From contig NC_134138.1 in the NCBI RefSeq assembly GCF_033958435.1, positions 185,229,298 to 185,293,297 of the forward strand: 64,000 nucleotides of DNA. The letters run 5' to 3'. This stretch comes from Carettochelys insculpta (taxonomy: Eukaryota; Chordata; Testudines; Carettochelyidae). Under the pieces are notes generated by a model. The model saw only the letters and a list, made by a program, of their open reading frames with translations. It did not search any database and was not told the DNA's origin. The stretch's first letter is position 1. Every line of letters starts with the position of its first letter. Of this stretch, positions 1 to 12,004 are shown in pieces. Position numbers and translations under genes: made by a program.

Positions 1-1737
1 TTTTATAATTCAGTCATAACCTATTCATAAAGAAACCTTTCAAGCACTTATAAGCAAGCTAAAGGAATAACACCGGAACAGACCTTTAGTCCATTTAGTA
101 AAGTATTACCAACACATGATATTTCATCAGGCATCCAGCTTACTTTACAATGCATTTCCAGATGCCGTAGGAAAATTGAGGACCAATTTTTGCTATAAAG
201 AACAAGGATTAATAGCCTTAAACTAGACGTTGAGGATGCAAAATATGAAAACTCCTTTTTACTCGCTATGTCCCTGGAGAAACAATATGTGACCAAAACA
301 ATAAAAATAAAAATTCAGAGCAAAAAGTTAGAATTCTGCACACAGTATTTTAAAATTCTGCAAAATTCTGCATATATTATTTACCAAAATAAAGCAATAT
401 AAATCACACTGGTTTCAATTATTTCAGTAATTTATTTAAACTACAATAAAATGCATGGAGGAGGAGAATGGAGAGCACTGGAGGAAACCCCCAAACCACC
501 TTGCATGACAGTAATGAAGCTAGGTGTTATGCAACACACTAGGAGGCCTTAAGGCCTGAGAGAGCAAAAGTGAAAACTTCCATTCCTGTAGTACAACGAA
601 GTCCCTATCCCTATGTTACAGCCTTAAACCCTGCAAACAAATACAAGATAGCCATATCAGCCCTGACACCTGCATGGGAAACCAATAAACAGGGCAATCT
701 TGGCTTTAGCCTCATGAGAACACTAAGAGTATCATTGAGCCAGTACATGCACACGCAGTAAACAGCTAGGGGATAAAACCTTGGGAAACCCCATCCCTAG
801 CCCAGTCTCTCTGGGCACTTCCAGACTCAGAGGTGCCCTGGACCCCCACCAGATGGAGCTATGTCTGCCACAGCCCTGATGTGAAGCACTTCAGGACCCG
901 GATTCCTCTTGGCAGAAGGGACATAAGCATTCCAAAGAGCCTGTTATCCTGTTGAGTGCATTGCCCTGTTGTACCTTTTGCTTGTTAATGTGTACCTTGT
1001 GAAACTATAGTACCATGAATAGTTAAGCTTAATAAAGTACATTATCCCTAACTGGCTCTGTGTTGAAGCGAATCCCATAATCCTGTTAATCCTTGGCCTT
1101 GTACATTAACACCAAATTTGACCCTTCATTTCTAGGTATTAATGAACAAACATATGCATCCACATGCTCAATGGTACATCACAGGCAACTGATAAACAAG
1201 TGACAGCCGAGGAACCAAACTCACAATACTCACAAAAAGTCAGTAGCAAACAGTGCATGAAGAACAAATCTGATAGGAAATTATTTCAGTCCAAAAAGTT
1301 ACATGGTTCTAATCACTAAAACACTATACCCATACATAAGGCTATACTGTCGTGTACACCACTCTGGTGCCTTAAAACTTCCACAGTTACACTTCCAGTG
1401 AAATTCACAAAGACAACAGGAACAATTCAATAAACAGGCAGGCCACAAGTTGAATCACCCTGGGGATCTGACTGGTGCCAAAACAAAAGATTTTGCCACA
1501 TAATGGGAGGTCAATATTTCCTAGCACATTACCAACATTTCCACTGCTTACTGGGCTCTTAGAAGACATGTGGGGGTAAACTGCCTCTAAATAATAGCAC
1601 AGGACACTGAGAACCAGGACTGGTAGCTGTAAACAATCTTTATGGGACTGCAGCAAACTTGGTAGGTAGGCATCCTTCAGTCTGCATAGACTGTGGATCG
1701 CGCCCTTTAAAGTTTCAATTGAGGGCTTCATTTACAG
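1..1737. other. AT-rich stretch, no gene recognised
   Basis: All reading frames are short and none resembles a known protein. The segment 780-1060 runs from a GC-richer part into an AATAAA at 1031-1036 and could be the 3' part of an old LTR or a processed transcript, but no TG...CA ends or target duplication were found. The rest looks like unique or very old repeat DNA. Confidence 0.4.
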
Positions 1738-2040
1738 CGTCTACTGTGACTATGACGACCCACACGAGAGTGACAGTCCTTGCTGCATCTCTTGCAGATG
1801 TGGTGGGTGTCTGGCAAGTCCTTATTGTGCTTTCTGTGCGCTCGCTTCTCCTCTGCTAGCTGTCTGATCCTCATCTCGCCCTTCTGAAGACCCTTGTGTA
1901 ACCCCTGCCTCCATCTGCTGCAGTCATCTGCTAGTTCTTCCCAGTTGTCCAGCTCGATGTCTACCTCTCGGAGGTCTCTCTTGCAGACATCTTGTAGCGC
2001 AACTGGGGGCGTCCGGGAGATCTACTTGGCCACACTCATG
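1738..2040 (-). pseudogene. C-terminal tail of a non-LTR retrotransposon ORF2 (broken)
   Basis: Read on the minus strand, this stretch encodes the end of an endonuclease/reverse-transcriptase polyprotein. The order is a GRPQLRYK-like segment, then, after a one-base frame change near 2000, VCKRDLREVDIELDNWEELA, then a basic linker, and finally a small zinc-finger-like end with C-x2-C and CHSRVGRHSHS. This KRDL...W..LA...W plus CHSR(I/V)G..SH pattern is known from the extreme C-terminus of a group of non-LTR elements distinct from CR1; I am not certain of the clade. Only about 100 residues remain and no reverse-transcriptase core is present, so it is a 5'-truncated dead copy. The protein match is direct reading; family placement rests on remembered motifs. 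Confidence 0.6.
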
Positions 2041-2720
2041 ATAAGCAGTCACCCAGCTAATTAAACTCATGCTGGACTACAGAGTCTGCCAGACAAAAGA
2101 ATTCTGGATTAGAGATTCAACCTGTACTACATTCTGCTCTGCCTAAAAGGACAGATCTTGCCCCATGCCCTAGCTCCTCAGAAGTACATGCAATCACTAG
2201 CCCTCCACGCCAAGCATACAGCAATAGTGAGGAAAGGAGAGAGTCTCTCTTGCTCGCATTCTTTCACACACACGAATACATGGTGCCACTGATTTACATC
2301 TCTACTGGCCACTCTACATGCCTGAACCAACTTGCCAAGTAGGAACACGTGACTGCTCTAACAACTTCCCTCTGCTTCCCATATCAGAAGAAATTTATAT
2401 GTGGGAAATTACAAAAAAAAAAAAAAAAAAAAATCTGCAGGGGATATGAATTCTCTGCATATGTAGTGACACATAATTCCCCCCAGAGCAATGGTCAACT
2501 GAATGTTTAACTGAATTAGAAAATGCTAGTGGTTCAGTAAGAATAAAAATGGATTGCTTTTACTACTGATTTAATCTTGACCCCTTCTCTGCTCCCTACC
2601 TCCAAAGTGGAAAAAGTCAAATACAGAGAGTTTATGATGGAAAATGAAAGCAACGATATTATATATAATATCAAATCAGTACACTTGCTTGAGCATGAAG
2701 TTGAAAAGTGACTCAACACT
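2041..2720. other. No gene seen; contains a poly-A run
   Basis: An uninterrupted A run lies at about 2413-2433 and may be the tail of an old retrotransposed copy, but no recognisable element precedes it. No coding sequence is supported. Confidence 0.4.
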
Positions 2721-2894
2721 ACAGTTATGTCTACCCTAGAAACATCTGTCTACAGAAACAAAACTTCTGTCAACGGATCCTGTCTACACATAAAAGCGGA
2801 TCAATCTTTTGATCTTCTCTGTCAACAAAAGGGCACTCCTGAGCATCTACACAGCTTTTTTGTCAACAGTTTCTGTCTAATGTAGACGTAGCCC
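2721..2894. mobile_element. Short MITE with GTCTAC-type inverted ends
   Basis: The left end (AGTTATGTCTACCCTAGA) and the reverse complement of the right end (GGGCTACGTCTACATTAGA) form an imperfect terminal inverted repeat of about 18 bp. The 3-bp flank ACT is present on both sides, fitting a 3-bp target duplication. The interior repeats TCTAC/TGTCAAC motifs and has no coding capacity. The ends match the other Harbinger-type MITEs in the window. Confidence 0.6.
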
Positions 2895-3207
2895 ACTAGT
2901 TTAAAAAAAAAAAAGACTTCCTCTTTCTTTAATTCACTGTTGTAACTTTACTGAAATTTAAACACAGCTCTGTATAGCCTCTTAAATGTTCTTGCATAGT
3001 CTTTACAGAACAATCCATTTCATCTTGAAACAATGACAAGATTTCCAAGTAATCCCACCAGACGTCAGTAAGAGTTTGGCTGAAAACTGAAAACCTGCTC
3101 CTGAATCAATTTGAACTTACCTGTTGTTGAGATAAGAAAGCAACTCTCAGCAACTCGTGTAACTATTCAGTGGATGAAATCTGACATTAGAATTATTTGC
3201 TTTGTAT

Positions 3208-3468
3208 GAGCACCCAATGACTACACTGTAGGAGGGGGATATGGATCCACTTTCACACTGGATCCACCGTCAGTATCCAGCCCATGCAAGGAAGTTGACC
3301 ATATTCAGTGAAGTATTCTGAATGTTGTATCAGAGACAGGTTCGCAGGAAATAAGCTCTGAGCACTCAATGACTACACCGTAGGAGGAGGATATGGATCC
3401 ACTTTAACATTACGCTCACTGTCGGTATCCAGCACAGGCAATGTAGTGAACCATATTCAGCGATGCAT
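3208..3468. repeat. Two diverged direct repeats of about 109 bp, offset 152 bp
   Basis: Unit 1 (3208-3316) and unit 2 (3360-3468) both read GAGCAC(C/T)CAATGACTACAC, then GTAGGAGG(G/A)GGATATGGATCC, and end with a CATATTCAG(T/C)GA segment. They differ at scattered positions and are separated by about 43 bp, so this is an old local tandem duplication. No function is apparent. Confidence 0.7.
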
Positions 3469-4139
3469 CCTGGTCATGTGCCACTGGAGGAACACTAAGC
3501 ATATACTAAAGTGAACACTAATTTGCTTTGGCTTTTATCAAAGACAACGCACTGAGATACAGAATTCCTGTGGAGGTGTATATGGCGCAGCATTTGTTAA
3601 ACCACCTTCAACCTATTTGCCACTTTGGGCTCCATATACAGATTTTGTGTTATGTGGGTTGCACTCACACAATATACATACACATGGCCCTGTACAGCCC
3701 TGAGAGTGTCACATGGCCCTAAAATGTTCACTGATACAGACACCCACAGCTTGAGAACCATTGTGTTAAATGGACACCGAGGGTCACAAAAACGGGGGAA
3801 CCAAGAATCCCAACAGGGGTGTTAAGGATTAATCTAAATGGATGAGGTCTACCGGTTACAGTCAACCACTAGGGGCTACAGCAGCCCATTTAGCTCCGTG
3901 CCCGTCTGTGATGGACCCCGAGGCACTCAAGCCAGGGCAGACCAGTCCCTGTCCATGGTGGGAGGGGCACTCTAGCTCAGCCGGGCCAGAGCAGCCCTCT
4001 GCCGTCTAATGGGTTAATTTAATGTTTAATTTGTTAACTAATTAAACAGGAGTTTACCCCCTTAAGTCCCAGCCTCCCCTTTTTACAGCTGGGGGAGGGC
4101 AAGCGGGGATGGGAGGGAAGCAAAGACTAGTGGGGGGCG
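3469..4139. other. No gene seen between the duplication and the CpG island
   Basis: Short open frames only, no recognised repeat family. GC content rises toward the CpG island from about 3850 onward. Confidence 0.4.
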
Positions 4140-5160
4140 AGGTCCGGGACATGGGTGCTCACCCCGCCACGCCCCTGTAGACGCCCGTGAAACTCTGGGG
4201 GCCCAGTACCGAATCACGGCTGCTTACCCTGCACCCACACCACGTGTCCCAAACCGGGGGGAGGCCGCCACCCCAGCCTGTACTCTGATGGGCCCAGCTG
4301 CTCGGCCCCACCGCACCCCCACTCGCACCCCCAGAGCAGGGCGTAGCCGGGCCGGGCCCCGACACCTTCTCCCCGCTGCGGTCCCTGCGCAGCTCGAGGG
4401 CGGATAACACAGCCCCCGAGGACCGATGCCCCAGGCGCGGCGCAAAGCTCCCCTGCGCGCCGGCCCCCCACCCAGCTGCCTACGGCCGGGCTCCAGCCGC
4501 CCCACTGCGCCGCCCGGCCCGCAAGGCCGAAGGGCCCTACGTCCTCCGTAGGACGCCGCGTGTCTCTAGGCCCTGGGGAGGGGGAGAGAGGCAGCTCCAG
4601 GCCCCCGGGCCAAAACACAGCGCGCCCCAGGGAGCCGGCAAAGCGGCTGGGCGGGGCGCGGAAGGATCTAGTCATCCAAGGTGAGGGCGGTGAGGCCCGC
4701 GGAAGGATCTGGCCACGCAGCAAGAGAAGGGGCGCTCACCTCAGCTGGGGGGAAGGGGGGGGGGCAGACCGCGCCCGCTCGCGGGAGCGGGTCCGGCGCG
4801 GCGTCTTCTACTGCGGGGCCGCGCCGCTGGGCCAGGGAAGCGGCGGCTCCTCCTCCGGCTGGGGGCGGCTGTGCAAGGCCGCGCAACAACAGACGCTGCC
4901 GCGGGGCCTGGCAACTGCAGCCGCCTGACATGAGCGGCAGGGGGCGGGGGCCAGCGTCGGCAGGGAGCGGGGTGGGCGGGGCTAGTCCCTGTGGCTCCCA
5001 CCCCTGGCAGCGCGAGGGCAGGGCAATATGGACGAGGGGGTGTTGGTGTGTGGCCCATCACGCCCCTTTGCCCACGGGCAGTGTAGTCACGTTGTCCCTC
5101 GGGCAGCCTGACTGGGCGCCGTGTGAGAGGGGATGAGGGAAGCAGGGGAGCCCCGCCCTC
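4140..5160. promoter_or_regulatory. CpG island, candidate host-gene promoter (possibly bidirectional)
   Basis: This is the only long stretch outside the Harbinger element that is both very GC-rich and full of undepleted CpG. It has GGGCGGGG-type (Sp1-like) boxes and no TATA box that I can place. Consensus-like splice donors occur on both strands: AAG|GTGAGG near 4680 (+), GAG|GTGAGC near 4738 (-) and AGG|GTAAGC near 4225 (-). CpG islands commonly mark promoters, and donors on both strands allow for a divergent pair. Long open frames here on both strands are expected from the base composition and none matches a protein I know. The gene or genes served cannot be named. Confidence 0.55.
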
Positions 5161-5305
5161 ACGCCGGCTACCGTTGAAGCTGTTCCCACCCTCTGGGTCC
5201 CTGGTCTAGGACACCTTTTTTACCCAGGTGCTGGGGCGTGCTGGCTTGTAGTGGTTCCTGTGATAGACGGGACTTATAGTTTGGTTCAAGTATTGGAGGG
5301 GTAGC

Positions 5306-5425
5306 CACGATAGTCTGTATCTGAAAAAACAAGGAGAAGTCCTGTGGCACCTTATAGACTGACATATAATCAGAGCACAAACTTTTGTGGGCAGAGACCT
5401 GCTTTGTCAGATGCATGAGTGGGGA
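5306..5425 (+). mobile_element. tRNA-derived SINE (tortoise Pol III type), partial
   Basis: It contains TAGTCTGTATCTG (remnant of the tRNA-derived head), GAAGTCCTGTGGCACCTTAT, and the CTTTTGTGGGCAGAGACC and TTTGTCAGATGCATGAGTGG blocks. The same blocks occur in the same order at 15602-15726. Confidence 0.7.
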
Positions 5426-5700
5426 ATCCAGAGGAAGAATTCCCTCCCCCATGAAGATGGGGGAGACCCAGTAAAGAGGAAGGCCAGAGTTGACAAGTTC
5501 AAACCTGCCTTTGCCAATGAGAATCTCTCCCATAGGAAGTGAGGTAACCCCAGTGCACAGGTACACCAAAGATAAGATGGAAATACACCTAGGAACTGTG
5601 GGCAACAAAACAAATTGGAACTAAGGTGAAGTAACTAACTCATGTGCAGTCAGCTCACTGCCCTGTTGATTCATATCTGTAACCTCGCTGCTCTTTCTAG

Positions 5701-5749
5701 CCACAAGCACGTAGACAAGGCCCTCCTCCTCCAGAGACAGGTCCCAAAG
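5701..5749 (+). other. Candidate 49-bp internal exon downstream of the CpG island
   Basis: A pyrimidine-rich acceptor (CTCGCTGCTCTTTCTAG) lies immediately before 5701 and a strong donor (AAAG|GTAAGC) begins at 5750. One frame is open through the segment and reads KHVDKALLLQRQVPK. Position and strand fit a transcript starting in the CpG island. The peptide is too short to identify and I recognise no gene; it could equally be a noncoding exon or a chance pairing of splice signals. Confidence 0.25.
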
Positions 5750-7989
5750 GTAAGCCATATTGTGGAGATCACATATATTGCTGTCATGCCAAGTAGCACA
5801 CCTTCCACAGCTGAATCCAAAGGCACCCTCCAGTGTGATACAGGCTATAGAATCACCTTAAAATTGTGTTCTTAATATCACTTACCTGGCTGTCCTGTGA
5901 GCCATGCAGCATACGTGTTGACTTGCCAACATTAGCTTTCTAGAGGGGAAGAAAACAAACGCATAGCCCCTCCAGGGTCACAGATCATCTGACAGAGAAG
6001 CCAGACATAATGGGGAAGTGCTTGGTGTTCCAGTAAGCATGAGTTTAGCAGTGTCCATCTGCCCTTCTACAAATGCATCACCTGCATGCACTGCCACAAT
6101 ACCTGCAAGTCGGTTGTTGACCAGGAGTTAACCCAGGAAGGACAGGGTACCAACTTAAGGCCAGAGTATTGACCCTACTCCTGCTGTGCCCTTTTTTGTG
6201 ATGTCCCAACATGATTGGAAAAAGAGGATCACCGCCTGCTGGGAATGCTCCTGAGACATAGGGAAAAAGCATCAAAGCTTGCCACACCATTGTTCTGCCG
6301 GAGCTGTGTGCTGCCTCCCCAGTCCTCTTCAGTATCTTCTTCCTTGCACTCTGGGTTTAGGGGATGTGGAAAACAGCACACCCCTAAGAAATAACCGTTT
6401 TGGTTAAGAACAATGGAGACTGATGTTTCAGTGGAAACAAACAAATGTATGAATGCAGTCTGAAGAAAGTGTACTCTCAAGAGATTAAAAAATCACAGGT
6501 CTTATCCAAAGCCCGGTCCACTCAGAGGGAATCTTTCCATTGATTTCAGTGGGTTTTGGATCAGGTCCTATTACTGGAAATTAAAACACACAACATGAGC
6601 AGCAGCGTAACAGGAGACTCCCTCTGATTGCAAGCTACCTCATCTTTTGAATCACAGTACAGTGGAATTCTGCCTTCCCATATGTTTACATTGCCCCTCC
6701 CGCTCACCTCTCTTCTTCTCTTCAGCATCCATGCAAGATGAAGGGGAACCAGTGCCCTGCCATATAAGGCTTGATTAGAGCTGTAGAAGGAGATTTTCAA
6801 AGGCATAAATGGCAAGTGTTATTCTCAAAGTATAACATTCAGTGGCATTTTTCACCAAATGAGCTTCCAAATCCCTGTCAGTGGAAAAGTGAGTTCCATT
6901 GTTGTAAGACCATCTCAGCAGTTTCTGTTTCAAGTTATGAATTCAATGGCTTTTTCGACAATCTGTTTACATTTACTTTAAATGTTGACTCAGAGTAACT
7001 GAGTGAGTGAGAAAAAATTCTACATTTCTCACAATTTTATGGGGCTCTAGACAGGGTGAGTTAAATACTCCTGGTGGAAAAAAAAATCACCTACATCACT
7101 GAAGGTCTGGTGGCATTTTTGACTACAAGAACAATAGCTGCTTGGTGTATAGCTCTCTCCTCTGCTTCCTATGTAACAGTGAGAGTTGCCAGTTTGCTCC
7201 ACCCACATGTCCAGTCACAAAATGCCTTATGGGAATTAAGTTCTTTTAATCAATGGACCTTTTCCGGGAACTCGGTTGCAATGTAAAGGTCACTGCCTTG
7301 GATGCTTTTGATTTCACTTGGAACAAATATCTACTTTTTGTTAAAAAGTGGATGACAAATTTGTTGTATTAGAGCAGAGAGGAAATGAGAAATTTATTCC
7401 TTCTGCAGAAGAATAAAAAGCTCAGACTCATTTTTTTCAAGTCCTTTCCAGTACATCATCCCCCTCCCCACTAAAGTTGCCAAACTAATGAACTGTACAA
7501 TTGTTTGCTGTATTTGTGTGTGGCTGAGTGAAGAAGTGGCAAGATTGTTACTACTAAAAAATGTTCATATACTTGTCCCCTAGCTGAACAGTAGCTAATT
7601 ACTGATGCTTTGGAGATCAGCTTCCCATATGGAGCAGAAGTAAGTGATGCAGAGTCAGGTATTTTTAGTGTTGTTTGTTCATTCACAATATGTATGCAAG
7701 TTCTCAGAGCCGGAACAGAGTTAGTAACAGACTACACACAGCTAACTCCATCTTGAAGAAACCTCAGGTAAAACAGCTCTGCCTTGTGTCTATCTTTGTC
7801 AAAGATTTCATGGCAACCTTACTGCCCAAGACTTGTTCCAGTTCTAGCCCCTGAGAAATCCTTAGTCCGTCTCTCCTGGATTATAGGTTCTCCAGTGGTG
7901 GCCTGACCGTTAAACTGTATTTTGTGCAGCTACTTTACAATACAGAAGCAGAAACGTTCTTTTGGCCCAAGAATACTTTAACTCACATA
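5750..7989. other. Mostly unique DNA with scraps of old amniote repeats
   Basis: Around 6508-6571 the sequence reads TCTTTCCATTGATTTCAGTG followed by GGTTTTGGATCAGG, a dispersed motif common in turtle, crocodile and bird genomes. Around 6785-6815 a GGAGATTTTCAAAGGCATAA motif is another such scrap. No gene is supported. Confidence 0.4.
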
Positions 7990-8417
7990 GGCTATGTCTA
8001 CACTGCAGCAATCTTTCACAAGAAGTGCTTGTAGAAGATATCTTCTGAAAGAACTTATTTCGAAAGAGTGCGTCCACACACAAAAAAGCAGATCCAGAGA
8101 GTGAGCTGCTCTTTCGAAACAGAGCATCCACACAGCTCCTGCTCCTTCAAAAGAACGGGGCAGGGTTTAAAAAATCCAGCACCATGAGGACTGCTCTTTC
8201 GAAAAAAGGGCCCACGGAGCATCTACACGTATTTTCTTTCAAAAGAAGGTGCTCTTCCTGAAATGGGAGTGGAAGAGCGCTTTCAAAAGGGGCTCTGTGT
8301 ACTTTCGATTTAATTTCGAAAGAACACTTTTTGTGTGTAGAAAATCCACTGGATATTTCGAAAGAGGCCCCTTCTTTTGAAAAATATTTTGAAAGAACTT
8401 GCTAGTGTAGACTTAGC
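7990..8417. mobile_element. Harbinger-type MITE, about 430 bp
   Basis: The left end GGCTATGTCTACACT and the reverse complement of the right end GGCTAAGTCTACACT form a TIR. The interior is packed with TTTCGAAAG-type palindromes, the pattern shared with other MITEs here. The candidate 3-bp target duplication is imperfect (ATA/CTA). No coding capacity. Confidence 0.7.
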
Positions 8418-9299
8418 CCTAGTGTTCTACACAGGTCTGGATGGAATTCTTGCATGACATCTTTAATTCTTTCCACAGAGATTTTTTTTTCTGGGTGTTT
8501 ATACATCTATCTTTCCTTCCTGATGTGCGAGTCTGTCAACTCTAAAAAAAATAAGTTTTATGGATATAGATTAGTGGAAAGTATATCAGATGGCAGAAAT
8601 AAAATACTCCTAGCTGGGACACTGCCCATCATGGCAAATGTGGTGTAGATTCCATAAATTACTTAAGTAAAGGTGTAGGATAATGATAATTCTGTGAAGT
8701 TCTTTACAATATGGAAAAGGAATAAAAACATAAGTTTGATACTTTTGGGGTCACAGCAATGAAAAATGAGCTGATCTAAGGGGCAAGAGAATTAGTAGTA
8801 TATTTTGTGAAATTACTGCTACTGCCATAATGGATGTACTGGCCGTTGAAGTTGTTCAGTATTTGGATGCAAACAGAGTGCTAGAGTGCTAGGTGAAAAA
8901 TCTCTACCAGCTGGAAACAGATACAGTCCTTTATGTCCTGGTTGCAGTTCTTTAGCTGCCTGAAGATAAATCCATTACACACTTCCAACTGTAAACAAAC
9001 TATCTCATTTGAAGAGCACAAAGAGACATTCCAATGTGATGTGTAAGTATACTACTATTTCTCATTTGTGTTACCACAGAATCTAGAAACTCTGCTCATT
9101 ACCGTGTGGTAATGAATGCTGTGTAGTATTCTAGCATGCACATACTCAGCCAGACTAGATTCATTGGCAGTGGACTATCGAAACACCTATTAGGCATTAT
9201 AGAAATCCATACCTCATTAGACTGCAAACAAGGGACTTTCAGATAGATCGAGCAGATCAAGCATTGAAGTTGATGCTTAGGATTTAAAGGAAATCCTTA
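8418..9299. other. No gene seen; holds one arm of a distant direct repeat
   Basis: Segment 8728-8792 (GATACTTTTGGGGTCACAGC, then AATGAAAAATGAGCTGATCT) recurs with few changes at 10448-10507, in the same orientation. Otherwise the sequence is AT-rich and unannotated. Confidence 0.5.
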
Positions 9300-9375
9300 A
9301 TCGTCTATCTACCTATCTATCTACCCGTCTATCTATCTATCTATCTATGTTTTAGAATGTGTCTGTCTGTCTGTC
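9300..9375. repeat. TCTA and GTCT microsatellite
   Basis: A run of TCTA/CTAT units at about 9303-9348 is followed by a short GTCT run at about 9361-9375. The microsatellite sits at the start of the repeat described next. Confidence 0.85.
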
Positions 9376-10447
9376 AATACTACATTTGTTCAAGAATTCC
9401 TCTTAGACCATAAGAGCTACAACCACAAAATTTGACATGCACCTGTGTCTTACCCTAGTTTAAAACAACATCAGGGTTTGGTTGTGCCTGAAAAATGGGA
9501 AGTGCTGGGAAGAGGCTGTTTTTCAGAACATGGAAAAGGATGGGACAGAGAGAGGTGAAAAGGAGGGGCACGGAAAGGTTGTGATACTGAGGGTGGACAC
9601 AGTGGGCAGCTGAAGTACTAAGAGAGAGGCTGGCAGGTCTGGAGCTGTACCAGCTTGCCTGCCACAAAGACTAGGTAAGTAATTCTCCTGCCCAAAATCC
9701 AGAGCCTGCCACCACCAGAGAAAGCCTACAGGCTGCAGAGGGGCTGTTGGGGGGGGCAGTTGGAGAGGTGTACAGTCTGTGGAAACTAGCTCCCCAAGAC
9801 AGCCTGCAAACCACATGGGAAGGGCACAGCAAAAAATGGGGCTCATCCCACTGAAGCTTGCTCCCTTGACAGCCTGCAGACTGCAAGGGAGCAGCCCCCA
9901 CGAAGCCTGTTCCCCGACAGTCTGCAGGCCACAGAAGGAAGCTGGAAGAGGGCAATTCGATGAAGCCTGCCCCCCCTCCAACAGCCTGTAGAGTCTGGGG
10001 GGAGTTCTGGAGGAAAGGCAATTCCTGGAGCCTGATCCCCCAAGAGTCTACATACTGAGGGAGGGGGCAGCTGGACAGGAGGCAGCCCTCAGAGCCTGCA
10101 TCCTTCAAAACAGGCAGCAGACCATGACGGGAATAGGAGCTGAGGGAGGCAGCTGGAGAAGGGGCAGCCACATGGACTCTGACCCCAGTCAGATAGCCCA
10201 TACAGTGCAGGAGACCACTGGAGGGAGGCATTCTCCTGGAGCCTGGATCCACCCGCCAGATAGCCTGCAGTATCTGGATCCACCCCCCAGATAGCCTGTG
10301 TTCCAGCCATGGGCAGCTGGAATGCAGTTGGAAGGTGGGGCCACCCAGATCCAGGCAACCTAGAGGCTGCAGGGGATGGGGACACTGCTGGAGCCTGGGG
10401 GCAGCTACCAGAGCCTGCCCTTCCACAGTCTGCAGACAGAATGGTAT
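9343..10447 (+). repeat. Dispersed repeat (TTTTAGAGYGTTTGTCTG head) with minisatellite body
   Basis: The head (9343-9520) contains TTTTAGAATGTGTCTGTCTG, TTGTTCAAGAATTCCTC and CAGGGTTTGGTTGTGCCTG. The same blocks in the same order occur at 17250-17430 and in part at 23805-24000 and 24165-24235. The body (about 9670-10440) is a degenerate minisatellite of roughly 60-70 bp units built on AGCCTGCAG...GGCAGCTGGAG. The long open frames through the body are a by-product of periodic sequence without stops. The TCTA-CTATATATT start of the sister copies resembles some Helitron 5' ends, but no CTRR/hairpin 3' end was located, so the class is left open. Confidence 0.6.
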
Positions 10448-11456
10448 AAACATTGATACTTTTGGGGACACCGCAATGAAAAATGAGCTGATCTAAGGGA
10501 CGAGAGAGGGCAGGGTCCTGCTGCTGTCACTATACTTTGTTCAGATCTGAGCTTCTCCAACTGGTCAGTACAAGTCCTTACAGAACTTGAAGGTTTCAAC
10601 ATTCCTTCCCTATTGCTTTTTAAACAAACATTTTCCAGTTATAGAGCTGGCTGAAATATTTTGGCCAAAACAAATTTTACAGAAAATGAAAATTTTCAAA
10701 CACTTTTTGATTTTTTTTTTGTTTTTATTCTTGAGCCACAACACAAAGTTAGGAATCTGATGAAAAAATATGAACATCAATTTTCTGGATTTTATTCCCA
10801 TCTCTACGCAGAAACTTTCGCTGACTGAAAGGGTTATTTCATGTGTACACTCTTAGCATTTATGATGCCCAGTGACCAGCACCCAACTGGGTATCTGGGC
10901 ATGATATCACAGACTCTCCTTTAGCATCCCTTGCTTACAGTCATTCCTTCCTACACTGGTCTTCCAGCCTTGACCCAGGAATGTTATTTGAGGGAGTGCA
11001 TGGGAGGGCAGAAGCCTCCTGCAAGAACCCTACCACTGAAGGACATTGGCTCCTGCCTCCCCCCTGCTCAGGGGTATGACAAATATAAGATAATTTATTT
11101 ATGCATCCCTGGCTCTGCTGTCTTTCTGAGGTTCCCCTCCCCACCACCTGCCCTGAGACACACTGATTGAAAAGCTAGTTCACTCTTCTCTCTCCTCCCA
11201 CTCCTCCTGGGCTGGCTGTTCTTTGCTCTGTCACCCAGGAATGCTTCACTATACCAACAGCAGAACTAAGGAATGACCACCTGCTGGGATCTCTTCCTGC
11301 TGTCAAGAAAGAAACATGCTGTCACACCAGAAACATTGCTTAAATGACACTTAATATTTTCCTATTTTATTTGAACTCTCCAATTCTGGAGGGAATGACA
11401 GTATCTCAAGGTAGCACATCTATTCTTCCCTTTAGTTCCACTTCACACTTGTCTGA
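10448..11456. other. No gene seen; begins with the second arm of a direct repeat
   Basis: 10448-10507 repeats 8728-8792. The remainder is unremarkable, with AT-rich runs near 10690-10800 and short frames only. Confidence 0.4.
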
Positions 11457-11776
11457 GGCTACGGCTACACGTGCCCCAAACTTCGAAATGGCCACGCAAA
11501 TGGCCATTTCGAAGTTTACTAATGAAGCGCTGAAATGCATATTGCATGAAATGCATACCCATGGGGGATAAGGGGACTTCGAAGTAGGCGGTGTCCTTTC
11601 GAAAAGGAGCCCCGTCTGGACGCGCCGCACGGCGGCAAGGAGCATCAATTTCGAAGCGCTGCTGCCGCCCGCATGCTAATGAAGCGCTGAATATGCATTT
11701 CAGCGCTTCATTAGTAAACTTCGAAATGGCCATTTGCGTGGCCATTTCAAAGTTTGGGGCACATGTAGACACGGCC
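11457..11776. mobile_element. Foldback Harbinger-type MITE, 320 bp, TSD TGA
   Basis: It is flanked by TGA at 11454-11456 and TGA at 11777-11779. The terminal inverted repeats run for about 85 bp: both arms read GTGCCCCAAACTT(C/T)GAAATGG, GCCACGCAAATGGCC and TTACTAATGAAGCGCTGAAA before a unique centre. The outermost bases GGCTACGGCTAC / GGCCGTGTCTAC match the family ends. There is no coding capacity; mobilisation in trans by a Harbinger transposase is inferred. Confidence 0.85.
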
Positions 11777-12004
11777 TGAGAGACTCTTTCTTTCCAATGG
11801 GCTAGATCAGGTTACCTGGTAGGGCCCAGACTGTTACACACAAACATTGATTACTCAGCAGGCTGGCAAATGCACTTTTGAATCCTAAGGTCTTTTTCAC
11901 AGAACACCTTTGCAATTGGTTGCTGTGTAAAAATAACAAATCCTGTCTCTAAGCAGCCAGCCATTTTATAGCTGTATGTCTCCTGTACTATCCTTCTCTT
12001 CCAA
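11777..12004. other. No feature recognised
   Basis: Unique-looking sequence between a MITE and a CR1 scrap. Confidence 0.4.

Noticed and set aside
3208..3468. Possible CRISPR-like or regulatory direct repeats
   Set aside because: Only two long diverged units in vertebrate DNA; a simple tandem duplication explains them.
4159..5136. Long open frames on both strands in the CpG island
   Set aside because: High GC suppresses stops; no domain or start context supports one over another. Kept only as a promoter candidate.
9671..10471. 266-codon open frame on the minus strand
   Set aside because: It runs through a minisatellite whose units lack stops; the peptide is repetitive and matches nothing known.
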